Source: Sphingomonas sp. BK345 (lineage in GTDB: Bacteria; Pseudomonadota; Alphaproteobacteria; Sphingomonadales; Sphingomonadaceae). From it: a DNA stretch of 64,000 bases. The DNA lies in contig NZ_JACHZX010000005.1 of the NCBI RefSeq assembly GCF_014193845.1, positions 310,001-374,000 of the forward strand, read 5' to 3'. The notes under the pieces were generated by a model, which did no database searches, was not told where the DNA came from, and was given only the letters and a program-made list of their open reading frames with translations. This document shows positions 51,144 to 60,400 of this stretch, one piece after another (the stretch's first letter is position 1; each line of letters opens with the position of its first letter). Both the position numbers and the translations under genes were made by a program.

Positions 51144-51830
51144 TTAGGGGTTCACGCCGAGCCGGTAGCCCGAGCCGCGCACCGTGTGGAGCAGAGGTCG
51201 CGCGAAACCCTCGTCGACCTTCTTGCGCAGCCGGCTGAGATGCACGTCGATCACGTTGGTACCGGGATCGAAGTGATAGTCCCACACGCCCTCGAGCAGC
51301 ATCGTGCGCGTGACCACCTGCTCGGCGTGGCGCAGCATGAACTCGAGCAGCCGGAACTCGCGCGGTTGCAGCTCGATCGTCTTGCCGTCACGCTTGACCC
51401 GGCGCGCGAGCAGGTCGACCTCGAGGTCGTCGCAGCGCAGCACCGTCTCCACCGCCGGCGCGCTGCGGCCGCGGCGGACCAGCAGTCGGATGCGCGCGAG
51501 CAATTCGGCGAAGGCGAACGGCTTGACCAGATAGTCGTCGGAGCCGTTGGTGAGCCCCTTCACGCGGTCCTCGGGCGAGCCGAGCGCGGAGAGCACGATC
51601 ACCGGCGTCTCGATGCCGGCGCCCCGCATCGCGGCGAGCACCGCCATGCCGTCGATGCCGGGCAGCATGCGATCGAGCACGACGCAATCGTAGCTGCCGT
51701 CGGTGGCGTGGAACAGGCCATCGCGCCCGTTATCGGCGCGATCGACCACGAAGCCTTCCTCGCTCAGCCCCTTGGCGACGAAGTCGGCGGTAGCGGCATC
51801 GTCCTCGATCAGCAGGATCTTCTGCGACAC
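51144..51830 (-). CDS. OmpR-family response regulator
   Basis: 228 residues. The receiver (around 1-118) has LLIEDDAATADF, the phosphorylated Asp in CVVLDRMLPGIDG and the Lys in YLVKPFAFAELLAR. The DNA-binding winged helix (around 130-225) contains LQPREFRLLEFMLRHAEQV, TNVIDVHLSRLRKKVD and TVRGSGYRLG. First gene of the kinase operon. Ten bases separate it from the PDZ-domain gene upstream on the same strand, so all may share a transcript. Confidence 0.95.
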   Translation of the reverse strand: MSQKILLIEDDAATADFVAKGLSEEGFVVDRADNGRDGLFHATDGSYDCVVLDRMLPGIDGMAVLAAMRGAGIETPVIVLSALGSPEDRVKGLTNGSDDYLVKPFAFAELLARIRLLVRRGRSAPAVETVLRCDDLEVDLLARRVKRDGKTIELQPREFRLLEFMLRHAEQVVTRTMLLEGVWDYHFDPGTNVIDVHLSRLRKKVDEGFARPLLHTVRGSGYRLGVNP

Positions 51831-51840
51831 GCTCTTCCTC

Positions 51841-52203
51841 TCACCGCCCGCGGACCTCGATCGGCAGGTCGCGCGCGCCGCGCCGCACCACCAGCTTCAC
51901 CCGCGGGTGTGTTGCCATCTCGCGCTGTACTTCCGCAAGAGTCGCGGGGGCGCGGCCGTCGACCCGCTCGACGAGATCGCCGACGAGCAGCCCGGCGCGC
52001 TCCGCGGGCCCGCCCGCGCGCAGGCTGGTCACCATCGGAATCACACCGCGGGGCGGCGCGGTGGCGACGAAGGTGGCCCCGACCGAGTCGCCGCGGGCGT
52101 GGTGGAGCTGGTGGACGCCGCGTAGCGCCAGCGCCGAGCCGAGCGCCGCGAGCAACGCGGAGGCGAGCACCGCACGGTCGAGCGGCTGAAGCCTCGTCAT
52201 CAT
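51841..52203 (-). CDS. PDZ-domain small membrane protein
   Basis: 120 residues. One N-terminal hydrophobic helix (around 8-27: LDRAVLASALLAALGSALAL) anchors or exports it. The rest is a single PDZ domain with VTSLRAGGPAERAGLLVGD and DGRAPATLAEVQREMA, ending in VRRGARDLPIEV. No protease domain is attached, so it may bind exposed C-termini for a partner. The start overlaps the DUF1003 stop (two adjacent ATGs). Confidence 0.85.
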   Translation of the reverse strand: MMTRLQPLDRAVLASALLAALGSALALRGVHQLHHARGDSVGATFVATAPPRGVIPMVTSLRAGGPAERAGLLVGDLVERVDGRAPATLAEVQREMATHPRVKLVVRRGARDLPIEVRGR

Positions 52204-52718
52204 GCCGCCGGCCGGCGCTCGAGCAACTCGTCGAGCCGCGCCGCGACCATGTGCTCGATCATGTCGTGCAGCCGCAGGATGTCGAGCTCGGCGCGGAGAT
52301 TGACCTCATAGTCGAGCCGCGCGGCGAGCCGATCCTTCGCCGCCTGACGGTTCTGGCTCATCATGATCACGGGGGCCTGGATCGCTGCCAGCGTCGACAG
52401 CATCAGGTTGAGGAAGATGAAAGGATAGGGGTCGAAGGCATGGCCGAGCCGCGGCAGCACGCCGCTGTTGAGCAGCATCCAGCCGATCAGCAGCAGCGTG
52501 AAGGCCAGGATGAAGCCCCAGGAGCCGCCCACTGCGGCGACTCGATCGGCGAGCCGGTCGCCGAGCGTCGCGGTCTCGTCGTCGACGTCGCCCGCGTCGC
52601 GCGCGATCGGCAGCCGCTCCTCGATCTTGGTAAGAACGCGGCTCTCCTCCGCGTCCAGCGCCGCCGGGGACTTGCCAAGCAGGCGGGCGGCGAAAGCGTG
52701 GACGGGGTGGCTGGCCAT
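52200..52718 (-). CDS. DUF1003 membrane protein
   Basis: 172 residues. Two transmembrane helices (around 63-85 and 98-120) flanked by soluble ends. The block VGGSWGFILAFTLLLIGWML and AFDPYPFIFLNLMLSTLAAI, followed by APVIMMSQNRQAAKDRLAA, is the DUF1003 signature. Function unknown. Start ATG 52718; upstream frame extension has no support. It is the first of four coupled genes leading to the two-component system, and diverges from the envelope-lipid operon with 145 bases between. Confidence 0.9.
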   Translation of the reverse strand: MASHPVHAFAARLLGKSPAALDAEESRVLTKIEERLPIARDAGDVDDETATLGDRLADRVAAVGGSWGFILAFTLLLIGWMLLNSGVLPRLGHAFDPYPFIFLNLMLSTLAAIQAPVIMMSQNRQAAKDRLAARLDYEVNLRAELDILRLHDMIEHMVAARLDELLERRPAA

Positions 52719-52863
52719 GCGCGACGGTCTCCGCTGACGCCGCGGCGCGGGGCGTCGAGCCTGTTGTGCCAGCGCACGGCTGTTCGAGCGATGAGCGTAA
52801 GATGACGAATCGCTAATGTTTTTGTCAGCGCGCTGGCAGGCGGCGGCGGGCAGGGCGGGGTTG

Positions 52864-53199
52864 ATGGAGCCGCCGCTTACCCCCCGCGCCGCACTGGACG
52901 AGCGCATCTGCCGGCTAATCTGCCCAATCGCCTCGGCGATGGTGGGCGTCTGCCTCACCGGTATCGGGCTGCTCCACCTCGGGGTGGCGAGCGGCCGTCG
53001 CGCCGGCGTGGCGGACGACTTGCTCGCGATCGATTCGCTGCTGTTCCTGGTCGCGACGCTGACGTCCTATGTCGCGCTGCGCGGCGCCTCGTACCGGCGG
53101 CTGCACCTGATGGAGCAGCTCGCCGACGCCTGTTTCATCCTCGCCATGCTGCTGCTCACCGCGGCCTGCTTCGTCATCACCTACGCGCTGAGTGCCTGA
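52864..53199 (+). CDS. Unknown membrane protein, first gene of the envelope-lipid operon
   Basis: 111 residues from ATG 52864, preceded by GGCGGGG. Three hydrophobic helices (around 23-42, 56-72, 88-109) with an amphipathic N-terminus LTPRAALDERICRLI. Opening (CPIASAMVGVCLTGIGLL) suggests a small integral inner-membrane protein. I do not recognise the family. It is three bases from the AcvB/VirJ gene, so probably part of the same transcript. Confidence 0.7.
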   Translation: MEPPLTPRAALDERICRLICPIASAMVGVCLTGIGLLHLGVASGRRAGVADDLLAIDSLLFLVATLTSYVALRGASYRRLHLMEQLADACFILAMLLLTAACFVITYALSA

Positions 53200-53202
53200 G
53201 CC

Positions 53203-53946
53203 ATGACCGACTTTCCCGTGCCGCCGCGTCGCCGCAACCCGCTCGGCGCGGCGCTCGCGCTGCTCGCCGCGGGGGGCCTGCTGGTGCTCGGCTATCTCGG
53301 CGAGCTCGGCTATTACAATCCCTCGATGTACCGGCTGGTGCCGGCGGCGACGGCGCCCTCGCCGGCGCAGCGCGGTATGGTGGCGGTGCTGTTTTCGGGC
53401 GACTCCGGCTTCGACGCGGGCATGACGCCGCACATCGGCCGCATGCTGGCGGCGCACGGTATGCCCGTGCTCGAGATCAACTCGCTCACCGCCTTTCGCG
53501 AGGGGCGCAGCCCCGCCGAGGCGGCCGCGCTGGTGGCGGAGGCGACTCACCGCGCGCTCGCGCTGCCGGGCGCCCACCGTGTGCTGTTGGTGGGCCAGTC
53601 GTTCGGCGCCGACATGCTGCAATATGGCGCGAGCCTGCTGCCGCTGCCGTTGCGCGCGCGCGTGCCGCAGCTGATCTTCGCGGTGCCGGGCGACACCTTG
53701 CTGTTCCGCGCCAGCCCGGGCGGGCTGTTCGACGGCCCGCCCGACCGCGCCGCGTTGCCGAGCGCGCGCCGCGTGGACTGGGCGCCCGTGCTGTGCGTCC
53801 ACGGCGCGACCGAGGCCAACAGCCTGTGCCCGCGGTGGCGCCAGCGCAACGTGCGCGTCGTGACGCTGCCCGGCGACCATTACCTCAACCATGACCCGGA
53901 TCGGCTGTGCGCGACGCTGTGGCAGGCCATCCGGCAGGGCGGCTGA
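53203..53946 (+). CDS. AcvB/VirJ-type lysyl-phosphatidylglycerol hydrolase
   Basis: 247 residues, the size of VirJ or the C-terminal domain of AcvB. One N-terminal transmembrane/signal helix (around 15-35) then a periplasmic alpha/beta-hydrolase. The lipase box is LLVGQSFGADML, and the His region is LPGDHYLNHDPDRL. In Agrobacterium AcvB hydrolyses aminoacylated phosphatidylglycerol, the product of LpiA/MprF. An MprF-type gene lies two genes downstream here, which supports this function; hydrolysis itself is inferred. Same transcript as the neighbours. Confidence 0.85.
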   Translation: MTDFPVPPRRRNPLGAALALLAAGGLLVLGYLGELGYYNPSMYRLVPAATAPSPAQRGMVAVLFSGDSGFDAGMTPHIGRMLAAHGMPVLEINSLTAFREGRSPAEAAALVAEATHRALALPGAHRVLLVGQSFGADMLQYGASLLPLPLRARVPQLIFAVPGDTLLFRASPGGLFDGPPDRAALPSARRVDWAPVLCVHGATEANSLCPRWRQRNVRVVTLPGDHYLNHDPDRLCATLWQAIRQGG

Positions 53947-54038
53947 GCGCCACATTACCGATAATTCAGTCGACGACGAGCCTCTCGCAATGCGCGCCGT
54001 CCTACACGGTCGCTCAAACAGAGCAGGGGATTGAACAC

Positions 54039-54473
54039 GTGAGAAGCATGCGCGGGATGATGGCGACGGCGATCGCGGCGGCGATGGCGTTCGCGCTCCC
54101 GGTCGGGGCGGCGGCCGCTCCGGCGGCGAGCCCGCTGGGAACGTGGCTCAATCCATATGGATCGGTGGCGGTGCGGACGGGCGCGTGCGGCGACCGTCTG
54201 TGCGGCTGGATCGTCTGGGCCAGCACCGAGGCGCAGGCCGACGCGCGCGAGGGCGGTGTCACCGGGCTGATCGGCACCCAGCTGCTCGAGAATTACCGAC
54301 CGACCTCGGGTGGCTGGGTCGGAACCGTCTTCGTCCCCGACATGGGCCGGCGCTTCTACTCGAAGATCGAGCCGGTCGGCAGCGACGGTCTGCGGGTGAA
54401 GGGCTGCATCCTCCACGGTCTCGTGTGCCGCTCGCAGCTGTGGCACCGCGTCGCGCAGCCGCCGCATGCCTGA
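54039..54473 (+). CDS. DUF2147 exported protein
   Basis: 144 residues. A signal peptide (ATAIAAAMAFALPVGAAAA) leads to the DUF2147 block: GTWLNPYGSVAVRTGACGDRLCGWI (partly quoted), LIGTQLLENYRPTSGGWVG and KGCILHGLVCRSQLWHRV, with paired cysteines that may form disulfides in the periplasm. Starts at GTG 54039 (AGGGG nine bases upstream), with ATGs at 54048 and 54057-54060 as alternatives. Its stop overlaps the mprF start by eight bases. Function of the family unknown. Confidence 0.85.
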   Translation: MRSMRGMMATAIAAAMAFALPVGAAAAPAASPLGTWLNPYGSVAVRTGACGDRLCGWIVWASTEAQADAREGGVTGLIGTQLLENYRPTSGGWVGTVFVPDMGRRFYSKIEPVGSDGLRVKGCILHGLVCRSQLWHRVAQPPHA

Positions 54474-57108
54474 GCTGCGCGCCCGCCTCGAACGCTATCG
54501 CACCCCCGCCACCGTGGCGGCGGTGGTCCTGTTGCTCGGGCTCGGCTTCGCCGCGATCGAGCGGCTGACTCGCGAGATCCGCCTCGCCGACGTCCGCGCG
54601 GCGATCCACGGCCTGTCGGGTACGCAGATCGCGCTGGCGCTGGGCTTCACCGCGCTCAGCTATCTGGCGCTGACGCTCTACGACACGATGGCGCTGCGCG
54701 TTATCGGTCGACCAATGCCCTGGCGCGTCGCCGCGCTGGGGTCGTTCACCAGCTACACGCTGTCGCACAATCTCGGGCTCGCGCTGCTCACGGGAGGGTC
54801 GGCTCGCTACCGAGTCTACACCGCCGCCGGCCTCGACGGCCCCGATGTCGCGCGCGTCGTTGGCATCGCCAGCGCGACCTTCTGGCTCGGCGTCGTCACC
54901 GTGGCGGGGGCCGCGCTGACGCTGCGCGACGGCCCGATCGCCCTCGCGGACGTGACGCTGGGCGCTGCCGCGGCGCACGCGATCGGCGCCGCGGTGCTCG
55001 CGGGCGTCGTCACGCTGGTCGCCGCCTGCGGCATGGCGCGCGGGCCGCTCCGCGTCTGGCGCTTCACCCTGCCGCTGCCGAGCGCTTCGCAGGCGATGGC
55101 GCAGATCGCGATCGCGCTGGTCGACACCGCGGCGGCCGCGGCGGCGCTGTTCGTGCTGATCCCGCACGCCCCGGTCACGCTGCTCCCCGCCTTCGTGCTG
55201 GCCTATGCGCTCGGCATCGTGGTCGCGCTGGTGACTCACGTTCCCGGCGGGATCGGCGTGTTCGAGGCGGTGGTGCTGGCGGTGGTGCCGGGCGACCGCG
55301 CCGCGCTGGTGGCGGCGCTGATCGCCTACCGCCTGGTCTATTACGTGCTGCCGCTCGCCCTCGGCGTGGCGCTGCTGGCGTGGCACGAGGGCCGCCGCCA
55401 GCACGGCGTGCCGCGACTGCTGCGCGACTCGAGCGCGCTGGCGAGCGAGGTGGCGCCGCTGGTGCTCGCCGCGGCGAGCTTCGCCGGAGGCGCGATGCTG
55501 CTGCTGTCGGGCTCGCTGCCCGCGCTGGCGCCGCGCATCGGCGCGCTCCACGCGCTGTTGCCGCTGCCCTTCATCGAGGCGAGCCACGTCGCCGCCAGCC
55601 TGGTCGGTACCGGGCTGCTGCTGCTCGCGCCTGGTCTGTACCGCCGGCTCGACGGCGCCTTCGTCGCCACGCGCGCGCTGCTGCTCGCCGGCGCCGCCTT
55701 CTCGCTCGCCAAGGGCATCGATTACGAGGAGGCCGCGGTGTGCCTCGCGCTCGCCGCGCTGCTGCAATGGACCCGCGGTGCCTTTTATCGTCGCACCGCG
55801 CTGACGCAGGCGCCGTTGTCGAGCGCGTGGCTGGTGGCGGTGGCGGTCGCGGTCGGGGTCGCCGCCTGGGTCGGTCTGATCGCCTATCGCCACGTGCCGT
55901 ACGACGACGATCTGTGGTGGCATTTCGCGCTGCACGGCGACGCGCCGCGCTTCCTCCGCGCGACCCTGGCGGTCGCGGTGATGCTCGCCGCCGTGGCCAT
56001 GTGGCGGCTGCTCGGGCCGGCGCGCAGCGTGCCCGACGTGCCCGCCGATCCCGCCGCGGTGGCGCGCGTGCTCGCGAACGCCGAACGCACCGACGCGATG
56101 CTGGCGCTGACCGGGGACAAGCGCTTCCTGCTCTCCGAGGACGGACGCGCGATGCTGATGTACCAGGTGCGCGGCACCAGCTGGATCATCATGGGCGACC
56201 CGATCGGCCCGGCCGAGACCTGGGGCGAGCTGTTGTGGCGCATCCGCGATCTCGCCGACCGCGCGCAGGGCCGGCTGCTGCTCTACCAGGTCACCGGGCT
56301 GGTGCTCGATCTCGCGATCGGCATGGGATTGCAGATCGTGAAGTATGGCGAGGAGGCGATCGTCGACCTGCCATCGTTCGTGCTCGACGTGCCGCGGCTG
56401 CGCTCGGTGCGCAAGGCGGAGCGCGCCGCTGCGCGCAAGGGTGCCGAGTTCCGCATCGTGCCCGCCGCCGCGGTGCCGGTGATCATCGACGAGCTCGCCG
56501 CCATCTCGGACGAGTGGATGCGCGCCAAGGGGCATAATGAGAAGGGCTTCAGCCTCGGCCGCTTCGATCGCGACTATCTCCGCCACTTCGACATGGCGCT
56601 CGTCTGCGTCGAGGGCCGGATCGTCGCCTTCGCCAACCTGTGGCTGACCGAGGGGCGCAACGAGGCCTCGGTCGACCTGATGCGCCACCGCGACGACATG
56701 CCCGCGGGAACGATGGACTTCCTGTTCGTCCACCTGATCGATTGGGCGCGCGAGCGCGGCTACCGTCGCTTCTCGCTCGGGATCGCGCCGCTCTCGGGCA
56801 TCGCGGGACGGCGGCTCGCCCCCGCCTGGGCGCGCGCGGCGGCGCTGATCTTCCACCACGGCGAGCGCTTCTACGGCTTCCGCGGGTTGCGCACCTACAA
56901 GGAGAAGTTCGCGCCGGAGTGGGAGCCCCGCTACATCGCTGCACCGCGCGGACTAGCGATGATCAAGGCGCTGCGCGACCTCTCGCTGCTGGTCGGCAAG
57001 CCATCCGCGGCGGCGACCCCGGCACCGCGCGCGGGCGGGATGATGGCGCGCTTCCAGGTGACGCCGCCGCGTCCGGTCGACGCGCTGCTCAACCTGGCCT
57101 CGTCGTGA
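54466..57108 (+). CDS. mprF: Bifunctional aminoacyl-phosphatidylglycerol synthase and flippase
   Basis: 880 residues. The N-terminal flippase half has about 12-14 transmembrane helices (around 15-540: ISYLALTLYDTMALRVIG, GGIGVFEAVVLAV and so on). The C-terminal cytosolic catalytic domain (around 560-860, DUF2156) shows DEWMRAKGHNEKGFSLGRFD, ANLWLTEGRNEASVDLMRHR, MDFLFVHLIDWARERGYRRF and FYGFRGLRTYKEKFAPEWEP. It transfers lysine or alanine from tRNA to phosphatidylglycerol and flips it, reducing surface charge and protecting from cationic peptides. The amino acid cannot be read here. ATG 54466 overlaps the DUF2147 gene; its stop overlaps the next GTG. Confidence 0.95.
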   Translation: MPELRARLERYRTPATVAAVVLLLGLGFAAIERLTREIRLADVRAAIHGLSGTQIALALGFTALSYLALTLYDTMALRVIGRPMPWRVAALGSFTSYTLSHNLGLALLTGGSARYRVYTAAGLDGPDVARVVGIASATFWLGVVTVAGAALTLRDGPIALADVTLGAAAAHAIGAAVLAGVVTLVAACGMARGPLRVWRFTLPLPSASQAMAQIAIALVDTAAAAAALFVLIPHAPVTLLPAFVLAYALGIVVALVTHVPGGIGVFEAVVLAVVPGDRAALVAALIAYRLVYYVLPLALGVALLAWHEGRRQHGVPRLLRDSSALASEVAPLVLAAASFAGGAMLLLSGSLPALAPRIGALHALLPLPFIEASHVAASLVGTGLLLLAPGLYRRLDGAFVATRALLLAGAAFSLAKGIDYEEAAVCLALAALLQWTRGAFYRRTALTQAPLSSAWLVAVAVAVGVAAWVGLIAYRHVPYDDDLWWHFALHGDAPRFLRATLAVAVMLAAVAMWRLLGPARSVPDVPADPAAVARVLANAERTDAMLALTGDKRFLLSEDGRAMLMYQVRGTSWIIMGDPIGPAETWGELLWRIRDLADRAQGRLLLYQVTGLVLDLAIGMGLQIVKYGEEAIVDLPSFVLDVPRLRSVRKAERAAARKGAEFRIVPAAAVPVIIDELAAISDEWMRAKGHNEKGFSLGRFDRDYLRHFDMALVCVEGRIVAFANLWLTEGRNEASVDLMRHRDDMPAGTMDFLFVHLIDWARERGYRRFSLGIAPLSGIAGRRLAPAWARAAALIFHHGERFYGFRGLRTYKEKFAPEWEPRYIAAPRGLAMIKALRDLSLLVGKPSAAATPAPRAGGMMARFQVTPPRPVDALLNLASS

Positions 57109-57332
57109 GACTCGCCGGGCTGAACACGCGTGCCGGCGGTGGCGCGCAGGCGGAGGCCGACGCGGGGGCCGAGCCGATGCCGGCGGACTGCCGCGCCGGA
57201 CGCCATTTGCCCGCCCGCCGAGTGACGGTGGACGCCAACGGCGCCGCGCACGCGCGCTGCCGGCGCTGCGGCTGCGAGTTGACGCGGTTGCCCGCGATCC
57301 GGCGCTGGTACCGGTCGGGAGTATTGGGCTAG
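57105..57332 (+). CDS. 75-residue Cys-rich small protein
   Basis: Starts at GTG 57105, which overlaps the mprF stop (GTGA). A short N-terminus (LAGLNTRAGGGAQAEADA) is followed by a compact C-terminal block: DCRAGRHLP, ARCRRCGCELTRLPA and RRWYRSGVLG. Four cysteines and a histidine could form a zinc ribbon. I do not recognise a named family; a short zinc-binding accessory protein is inferred. Cytoplasmic, no signal. Confidence 0.6.
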   Translation: MRLAGLNTRAGGGAQAEADAGAEPMPADCRAGRHLPARRVTVDANGAAHARCRRCGCELTRLPAIRRWYRSGVLG

Positions 57333-57475
57333 CGCGCTACGCCCGCCGGCGCGCCCTCCGCGCCCTCCGAACCGGATCATGACGAACTTGTAAGCCTCGG
57401 CCCACGCAGCGATTATCCGTGCCGCGGTAGAGGACGATTGTTCCCGCGCGTCGCGCGCCCATGCAAGGCCAGCCC

Positions 57476-60400
57476 ATGTCCGCCCCCGTCTTCTTCGATC
57501 CCACCGGTCGCCGCAGCCGCCGCTCCAAACGGGTGATCGCGGCGCTGCTGATCGCGGTGGTGGCGGCCGCGATCGCCTTCGCGACGACGCTGGTGGCGGT
57601 GCCGCGCGGGGTCGACCTGCGCCTGCCGCTGCCGCGCGCGCATGCCGCCGCGGCGCGCGGCGAGCAGCGCCGCCACGGTCTCGCCGCCTGGCTGCCGCAC
57701 CGCCGCGCGGCGGGGAAGAGCGCCGCCAACGCCCCGCTCAGCATCGCTTTCTACGTGCCGGGCAACGACGACAGCCTCGCCTCCTTCCGCCGCAACGCCG
57801 CCGCGCTCGACTGGGTCGTGCCGGCGCTGGTCAGCGTCGCGGGGCCGCAGCATCGCGTCACCGTGGAGCGCGACGGCGCCTTCGAGCGCAGCCTCGCGGC
57901 GCTGCCGCACGCCCCCAAGGTGCTGCCGATGGTGCAGAACCTCGGCGAGGAGCAGTGGGACGGCAAGGGCAGTGCCGCGCTGCTCGCCGATCCGCGCGCA
58001 CGGTCTCAGCTGGCGCAGCGGCTCGCCGCGTACGTCGCGCAGCGGCGTGCCGGCGGCCTCGTCATGGACTTCGAGTCGCTGCCCGAGACGGCGATGCGCC
58101 CCTATGTCGCCTTTCTGCGCACGCTCCACGCCGCCATGCCCAAGGGCACCACCCTCGCGGTGACCGCCCCCGCGGAGGACGACAGCTGGCCGCTCGCCGC
58201 GATCGCGCAGGCGACCGACAAGGTGATACTGATGGCCTATGACCAGCATTGGGAGGGCGGCACGCCCGGCCCGATCGCGGCGCAGGACTGGTTCATCCGC
58301 GAGGTCGAGGCGGCGCGGCGCGTCGTGCCCGCCGAGAAGCTGGTCGTCGCGCTCGGCAGCTACGCCTATGACTGGCACGGTGACTCGACCGACGCGCTGT
58401 CGATCGAGGAGGCATGGCTGGCCGCGCACGACAGCGAGGCGCCGATCAGCTTCGATCCCGCCAGCGGCAACGCCAATTTCGCCTATGATGAGGAGGACGG
58501 TCAGCGCCACGCCATCTGGATGCTCGACGCGGCGACCAGCTGGAACGAGATGCAGGTGCTGCGCCAGCTCAACATCGGCGGCGTCGCGCTGTGGCGGCTG
58601 GGCAGCGAGGACCAAGGCTTCTGGGCCGACCTCGTCGCGATGCGCACGGGTGGCCGCCCCGACCTGCGCCGTCCGGCCTCGCTGCTCAACACCGATATCG
58701 AGGGCTCGGGCGAGATCCTGCGCATCACGGCCACGCCCACGCCCGGCCAACGCACGCTGTTTGCCGACAAACAGGGGCTGATTCGCCGTGAGCGCTACGA
58801 CGCGCTGCCGACCCCTTATGTCGTCCGCCGCGCCGGCGCCGCCGATCCGAAGAAGCTGGCGCTGACCTTCGACGATGGCCCCGATGCGACCTGGACGCCG
58901 CGTATCCTCAACGTGCTCGAGGCGGCGCGCGTGCCGGCGACCTTCTTCGTGATCGGCGGCAACGCGCTGCAGCATCCCGCTCTGCTCAATCGCATCGTCC
59001 GCGACGGCGACGAGATCGGCAACCACAGCTACACGCACCCGAACATGGCGCGGCTGGGGCCGCGCGAGACCGCGCTCGAGCTCAACGCCACGCAGCGACT
59101 GGTGCAGGCCTACACCGGCCGCTCGATGACGCTGTTCCGCGCGCCCTATTTTGGCGACGCCGAGCCGACCACGACCGACGAGCTCGAGCCCGCGCTGCAG
59201 GCGCAGCAGGCGGGCTATACGGTGGTCGGCCTCCACGTCGACCCGAACGACTGGCAGCGGCCGGGCGAGGACGCGATCGTCCAGCAGGTGCTCGATCAGG
59301 TCCACTCGGCCACGCCGGAGAAGTCGGGCAACGTGATCCTGCTCCACGACGGTGGCGGCGACCGGTCCGAGACCGTGGCGGCGCTGCCGCGCATCATCCG
59401 GCAGCTGCGCGGCGAGGGCTATACGTTCGTCACCGCCTCGCAGCTGGTCGGGGCCAGTCCGGCACAGGCGATGCCGCCGGTGGCGGAGGGCGACCTCTGG
59501 GCGGTGCGCACCGACGTGGCGGTATTCGTCGTGCTCGCCGCGCTGGCGGGGGCGCTGGCGTGGCTGTTCTACCTCGCCATCTCGCTCGGCATCGCGCGCG
59601 CGGTGCTGATGGCGGGGCTCGCCTGGGTGCAGGCGCGGCGCAAGCGGCCCGAGCCGCCGGTGTTCGCGCCGAGCGTCTCGGTGGTGATCCCCGCCTACAA
59701 CGAGGAGCGCGTGATCGTCTCGTCGATCCAGCGCGTGCTGGCGAGCGACTATCCCCAGCTCGAGGTGATCGTCGCCGACGACGGCTCGAAGGACCGCACC
59801 AGCGCGGTTGTCCAGGCCGCCTTCGCGAACGAGCCGCGCGTGCGCCTGCTCACCCTGGTCAACGGCGGCAAGGCGGCGGCGCTCAACCGCGCGCTGCTGT
59901 CGGCGACCGGCGAGGTGGTGATCGCGCTCGACGCCGACACGCAGTTCGAGCCGGCGACGATCCGCCGCCTCGCGCGCTGGTTCGCCGACGAGCGGATCGG
60001 CGCGGTGGCGGGCGACGCGCGCGTCGGCAATCGCGTCAACCTCGTGACGCGCTGGCAGGCGGTGGAATATATCACCGCGCAGAACCTCGAGCGGCGCGCG
60101 CTCGCGGGCTTCGACGCGATGACGGTGGTGCCCGGCGCGGTCGGCGCATGGCGGCGCGCCGCGCTGGACGCGGTCGGCGGCTATCCCGAGGACACGTTGG
60201 CGGAGGACCAGGACCTCACCATCGCGATCCAGCGTGCCGGCTGGCGCGTCACCTATGATCCGAGCGCGATCGCCTGGACCGAGGCCCCCGAGAGCTTCCG
60301 CGCGCTCGCCAAACAGCGCTTCCGCTGGGCGTTCGGCACGCTGCAATGCCTGTGGAAGCACCGCGCGGTGCTGCGCACGCGCAAGCCCTCCGGCTTGGCG

